Shown here: positions 6,509 to 7,692 of the stretch, piece after piece | How positions within the stretch are numbered: position 1 is the stretch's first letter | How the letters are laid out: each line of letters starts with the position of its first letter | DNA from: an uncultured Victivallaceae bacterium | Lineage (GTDB): Bacteria; Verrucomicrobiota; Lentisphaeria; Victivallales; Victivallaceae | Length of the DNA stretch: 7,692 bases | Assembly: GCA_934663655.1 (NCBI GenBank) | Contig: CAKUKT010000117.1 | Location: 1-7,692, forward strand | Direction: 5' to 3' | The notes under the pieces: model-generated | Told to the model about the DNA's origin: nothing | The model's input: the letters and a program-made list of their open reading frames with translations, nothing else | Databases searched by the model: none | Program-made: the position numbers and the translations under genes

Positions 6509-7692
6509 GCTTCACTCATCTCATCCAGAATAAGCTCGAGGTCGCTTTTGAACATATCCAGTTTTTCCAGCGGCTCGAACTGAATCCCGAGTCCGGCAAG
6601 ATCATCGATCGCCATTCCGTCCGGATCCGGTGAGAGCGTTTCGAAGCAGTCGTCCGGTACCTGAACGATGACGGGAGCAAGCGCCCAGCTTGAACTGTTC
6701 CCGGAAATCTCCAGCACGACGGAGAGATCATCGACAAAGAGTTCGTTGCCGGTCCCGAGAGCTTTTGCATTGCTTACCTTACCGGCGCTCCCGATCACCG
6801 AATCTCCCACGTCACGCACCAGCTGGTCGAGTTCCATCACGAACTCACCCGGCTGATAACGGGAGGAAACGAACTTGTCACCCTGGTCGCCGAAACCGTT
6901 CCGCAACTCATCCAGCACCGAGAAAACCCCTCCGGAACTCCGACTCGTCTCCGTTGCCGCAACCAGAGTTGAATAAGGTGCGGCGTAGAGGTTTCCTTCC
7001 GGAAACACCACGGCATTGCCGGAGGCCAGCGCGCTGCCCAGCATGGCCGGAACCACTGCGGAGAAATTCCAGTTCATGATATCGGGGAACTGATCGTAAT
7101 TCACGAATCCGTAACCAGACGCATACACCGTCAGCACACCGGACTGAAGCGTGATTTCATAGTTCCCTGCCTCGGTGTTCTGAGCCAGCGTGTATGAGGT
7201 GATGACGTTCTCGCTCGCCCCCGGCCTCGTCTGTGAACCGGTGACAACCACCGTATCCACGCCTTCGCCGGCGACAAAACCATCTCCTCCAATCGAATAG
7301 GAGTTGTTGGTCAACGGCGTTCCGTCGTATACCTTCGAATCGCTCGCCGCAATCAGAGTAACGTTCCTGGCGGTGATATCCGCGTAGATGGTCACCTGGG
7401 CGGGATCAAACTGATAATTGGCACCATCAGCGCCGGTCAGTTTCAGATCGCTCAGCACTATCAACTTGTCCGTGCCGACATTCTTATCCTCGAATGCGGC
7501 AACCGCGGCAATGTCGAGCTCGTCACCCGAAACCATGCCACCGAAAGTGACCCTATCGGTGTTCAACGTCGCGTCGGTCGTCCCGTCGTAAACCTTGTCG
7601 TTTGCGGCAAGGCCATCGATCGTGATCGTCTTCGGCGTGATGTCGGCGCGAAGATCCAGACCGCTCATGTCAACCACGTAGTTTCCAGCATC
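6505..7692 (-). CDS. YDG/MBG-repeat secreted or surface protein, C-terminal end (5' end outside window)
   Basis: The frame is open to the right edge, so the 395 visible residues are only the end of a probably much larger protein. Numbering from the edge, residues 17-105 form a YDG-type repeat (KVYDGTTDATL, then GANYQF) and 107-190 an MBG-type repeat (KVYDGTPLTNNSY, then EAGNYEI); the first residues DAGNYVV are the end of another repeat. Such repeats build rod-like stalks in adhesins and filamentous-haemagglutinin-like proteins. Residues 191-395 are non-repetitive, aromatic and small-residue rich at first, and strongly acidic at the end (DMFKSDLELILDEMSEA). I see no LPXTG sorting signal, PEP-CTERM tail or autotransporter barrel. 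An in-frame GTG at 7677 is inside a repeat and is not the start. It is the first visible gene of the operon and overlaps the next gene by 4 nt, which suggests it is the cargo of the adaptor proteins behind it. Confidence 0.85.
   Translation of the reverse strand, partial: DAGNYVVDMSGLDLRADITPKTITIDGLAANDKVYDGTTDATLNTDRVTFGGMVSGDELDIAAVAAFEDKNVGTDKLIVLSDLKLTGADGANYQFDPAQVTIYADITARNVTLIAASDSKVYDGTPLTNNSYSIGGDGFVAGEGVDTVVVTGSQTRPGASENVITSYTLAQNTEAGNYEITLQSGVLTVYASGYGFVNYDQFPDIMNWNFSAVVPAMLGSALASGNAVVFPEGNLYAAPYSTLVAATETSRSSGGVFSVLDELRNGFGDQGDKFVSSRYQPGEFVMELDQLVRDVGDSVIGSAGKVSNAKALGTGNELFVDDLSVVLEISGNSSSWALAPVIVQVPDDCFETLSPDPDGMAIDDLAGLGIQFEPLEKLDMFKSDLELILDEMSEA
7123..7692 (-). repeat. Tandem YDG/MBG protein-repeat region
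   Basis: Two complete repeats of about 85-90 residues (DNA 7378-7644 and 7123-7374) and the tail of a third at the edge share the pattern ADIT-(P/A)-(K/R)-x-(V/I)-T-(I/L), then KVYDGT, then a GxNY or AGNY segment near the end. KVYDGT is coded at 7579-7596 and 7318-7335. The repeats are diverged in sequence, so this is an old protein-level repeat rather than a recent DNA duplication. The array probably continues beyond the window. Confidence 0.8.

Overview
The window is a GC-rich bacterial chromosome segment with three transcription blocks. Nothing in it fixes the taxon. The Gram-negative-style periplasmic adaptors, the giant YDG/MBG-repeat exoprotein, the FMN-riboswitch-controlled ribB and the E. 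coli-type adenine deaminase would suit a PVC-group bacterium (for example Lentisphaerota or Planctomycetota); this is a low-confidence inference.

Left block (1-1240, plus strand): the C-terminal two thirds of an adenine deaminase (ade), whose 5' part lies outside the window. It converges on ribB.

Middle block (1323-2256, minus strand): a complete riboflavin regulatory unit. A good sigma70-type promoter (2228-2256) is followed by a canonical FMN riboswitch (2097-2216), a leader of about 160 nt with several palindromes and a possible anti-Shine-Dalgarno element, and ribB (DHBP synthase, 203 aa).

Right block (2393 to beyond 7692, minus strand): a tightly packed four-gene operon. In transcription order it contains (i) the C-terminal end of a YDG/MBG-repeat secreted or surface protein that runs off the window, (ii) a small exported HlyD/RND-type periplasmic adaptor, (iii) a membrane-anchored HlyD-type adaptor with a GAF-like cytoplasmic N-terminal domain, and (iv) a fusion of a PqqD-like domain, an M50 site-2-protease membrane domain and an HlyD-type adaptor. 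Junctions are a 4-nt ATGA overlap, an 11-nt overlap, and a 2-nt gap (or 7-nt overlap), so the genes are probably translationally coupled. The gene-tail region ends in a perfect 20-bp GC palindrome.

The most interesting content is this operon. Three different adaptor proteins, one carrying an intramembrane-type metalloprotease, are co-translated with a large repeat exoprotein. No ABC ATPase, RND pump or TolC-like protein is visible. It looks like a dedicated export, processing or envelope-anchoring machine for that exoprotein, but that role is inferred from gene order and domains only. No tRNA, rRNA, CRISPR array, insertion sequence or prophage feature was seen.
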